6,971 nt of DNA from assembly GCA_052390415.1 (NCBI GenBank), contig JBQTGY010000015.1:1-6971 (forward strand), written 5' to 3'. This document shows positions 6,901 to 6,971 of this stretch, one piece after another. The translations under genes were made by a program, and so were the position numbers. Source of the stretch: JANNWF01 sp052390415 (GTDB taxonomy: Bacteria > Pseudomonadota > Gammaproteobacteria > Xanthomonadales > Xanthomonadaceae). Below the pieces are notes generated by a model. The model did not search any database and had not been told where the DNA came from. It was given only the letters and a program-made list of their open reading frames with translations. The first letter of the stretch is position 1. Every line of letters starts with the position of its first letter.

Positions 6901-6971
6901 GACCCTGAGCTGCGCGAACGTCGGCACTTCGACCGCGACAGCGGCGACATGTGTACCGACAGCAGACGTTG
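3827..6971 (+). CDS. Large secreted repeat protein with FlgD-like Ig and DUF11-like tandem modules (3' end outside window)
   Basis: One frame stays open from ATG 3827 to the window end, giving at least 1048 residues. Residues 1-42 form a Sec signal peptide. Residues 43-345 form an extracytoplasmic domain starting MFPSGILGARAP that I cannot assign to a named family; it includes YILVGSRNRANGGDIFIYNP and SPCAYQAPTTGIYGVRF, resembling N-termini of other DUF11-type surface proteins from memory. Residues 346-575 contain an Ig-like region with WDGRDNAG at 419-426 and FPVGAFLYR just after, the signature of FlgD/CHU_C-type Ig folds, then GEVHFP. From 576 a tandem array begins: units 576-789, 790-1002 and 1003 onward. 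Each unit carries six Cys and is Ala/Thr/Val/Asn/Gly/Asp-rich. There is no Lys or Arg after K554. No anchor or sorting signal is visible because the C-terminus is missing. The likely role is an exported or cell-surface structural or adhesive protein, by inference only. It follows manC by 400 bases and probably has its own promoter. Confidence 0.88.
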   Translation, partial: MNTTSRMHANRFGRFGRWSSKLLALASVGLLASLGGVSQVHAEGSRSMFPSGILGARAPMDTRTDALYAGVVRNRTFVYVYAEANQYILVGSRNRANGGDIFIYNPQSFGTRGDETVPGAANYTCSAASAGANFGGAGRGIITTRASELAGPNSANNVATVASGWSPCAYQAPTTGIYGVRFTGATSGTSALAVTAASANPQILANEVAAWEVQVRSSAANSLADINGRVFTYAWVGRTGGNGVTARLNHILFYITQDGYRYRQRMNGIDPFAYSLYGNAQGFIDGGDPLYKSVRGTNQTASVLVPPGNGITAQQAQYPIFFSDVSPGGANAAQINTVLGALGIATVPPVPQVVSVTYAGDVGGTTSSFNNGGTFTFETINTLSFEIVISRNGVDFDPANPLNKVLSGTALTGIHNEVWDGRDNAGTPFPVGAFLYRMAGRNGEVHFPIIDTEGLALGGPTITQLNGSLSSTVYFDDRGYVTSNATAVGELNGHLCGAGHLQVQPTPNQSLAGVDSSDGNLGGSGFFYRRYPQASIDGNVDCQNSAADHFGTAKGLDTWAFESTAEIEQSLTIVLADMDAVFGPIPSVVSPGQLLTGLVLTCNNAGPDPAVQATCVPTVDVGVISNVICSPATPVASLPNGSAISCTFDYTAPGVAGGSNTAATSVLFTGTASALNDSLLTNNVDTSAATVIDALNDDFSASPIAATVGGTTASVFGNDTTGAAAAAAGNVAVSLTNNGGLTGASIAANGIITVPPGTAAGTYVLTYQICDLVLGTVCDTATATVVVAAADMAATLGPVPAVVSPGQSLTGLTLSCANVGTLTATSATCVPTADVGTVSNVVCAPVPPINVAAGNAISCTYDYLAPGTAGGTNTAAQTLTITGTTGATNDGNAANNVDTDAANIIDAVNDDFSASPVDATLGGTTASVFGNDSNGAAAAAAGNVAVSLTNNGGLTGATIGANGIITVPAGSTPGTYVLTYQICDLVLGTVCDTATATVVVAAADMAATLGPVPAVVSPGQSLTGLTLSCANVGTSTATAATCVPTADV
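5552..6193 (+). repeat. Tandem unit 1 (214 codons): DUF11-like module A plus Ig/cadherin-like module B
   Basis: Unit 1 covers residues 576-789. Module A (121 residues) begins ADMDAVFGPIPSVVSPGQ and has four Cys (LTC, ATC, VIC, ISC) and the NNVDT motif, resembling DUF11/conserved-repeat domains. Module B (93 residues) begins DDFSASPI and contains SVFGND, VSLTNNGGLTG, GIITVP, YVLTYQICD and VCDTATATV, typical of bacterial Ig/cadherin-like repeats. Module A is the most divergent in the array and carries one extra residue between its third and fourth Cys, as often seen for an array's edge copy. Confidence 0.85.
6194..6832 (+). repeat. Tandem unit 2 (213 codons)
   Basis: Unit 2 covers residues 790-1002 with the same A (120 residues) plus B (93 residues) order as unit 1. 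Its module B differs from that of unit 1 at about 11 of 93 residues by eye, while module A is clearly less similar to the unit 1 copy. It contains no Lys, Arg, His, Glu or Trp. Its module A begins ADMAATLGPVPAVVSPGQ, matching unit 3 far better than unit 1. Confidence 0.88.
6833..6971 (+). repeat. Tandem unit 3, first 46 codons (cut by window end)
   Basis: The 139 visible bases align without gaps to unit 2 at an offset of 639 bases. I count about 16 differences, nearly all synonymous; only two codons change the residue (L to S and S to A). The first 44 bases are identical. The array therefore continues beyond the window for an unknown number of units. Confidence 0.85.

Noticed and set aside
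5552..6971. CRISPR array or transposon explanation for the repeated DNA
   Set aside because: Repeat length (639-642 bases), preserved reading frame and mostly synonymous differences show a protein-coding tandem repeat.

Overview
The window looks like chromosome of a GC-rich gammaproteobacterium, most plausibly of the Xanthomonadales/Lysobacterales. The reasons are the base composition (about 60% GC by eye), the gene order rfbA-rfbC-rfbD-manC, which recalls the Xanthomonas rml/xanB locus, and the bifunctional ManC/XanB type of GDP-mannose enzyme. The taxonomic call is an inference, since no rRNA or marker gene is present.

Bases 1-3426 hold a same-strand block of nucleotide-sugar genes. It contains the C-terminal half of rfbA (cut by the window start), complete rfbC and rfbD packed 2 and 6 bases apart, and, after an 85-base gap, a complete bifunctional manC. 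RfbA, RfbC and RfbD carry out three of the four steps to dTDP-L-rhamnose; rfbB would be expected upstream, outside the window. ManC makes GDP-mannose from fructose-6-phosphate via mannose-6-phosphate and mannose-1-phosphate, but the mutase for the middle step is not seen. The products feed lipopolysaccharide O-antigen or exopolysaccharide assembly.

Bases 3427-3826 are a 400-base intergenic region. It has a strong hairpin behind manC, a helically phased TATCCG direct repeat, a weak sigma70-like promoter, and a hairpin-rich stretch just before the next gene. The predicted 5' leader would be about 200 nt.

Bases 3827-6971 are one uninterrupted reading frame that runs off the window end (at least 1048 codons). 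It encodes a secreted protein with a Sec-type signal peptide, an unassigned N-terminal domain, a region with a FlgD-like Ig signature (WDGRDNAG), and then the start of a tandem array of 213-214-residue units. Each unit combines a DUF11-like module and a second Ig/cadherin-like module. From residue 555 to the window end there is no Lys or Arg, and from residue 569 there is also no Glu, His or Trp. The repeat DNA is locally almost identical between copies, which indicates recent duplication or gene conversion.

The sugar genes are ordinary. The surface repeat protein and its leader are the part worth attention. Nothing in the sequence proves a functional link between the two halves; display of the protein on, or glycosylation by, the neighbouring sugar pathway would be speculation.
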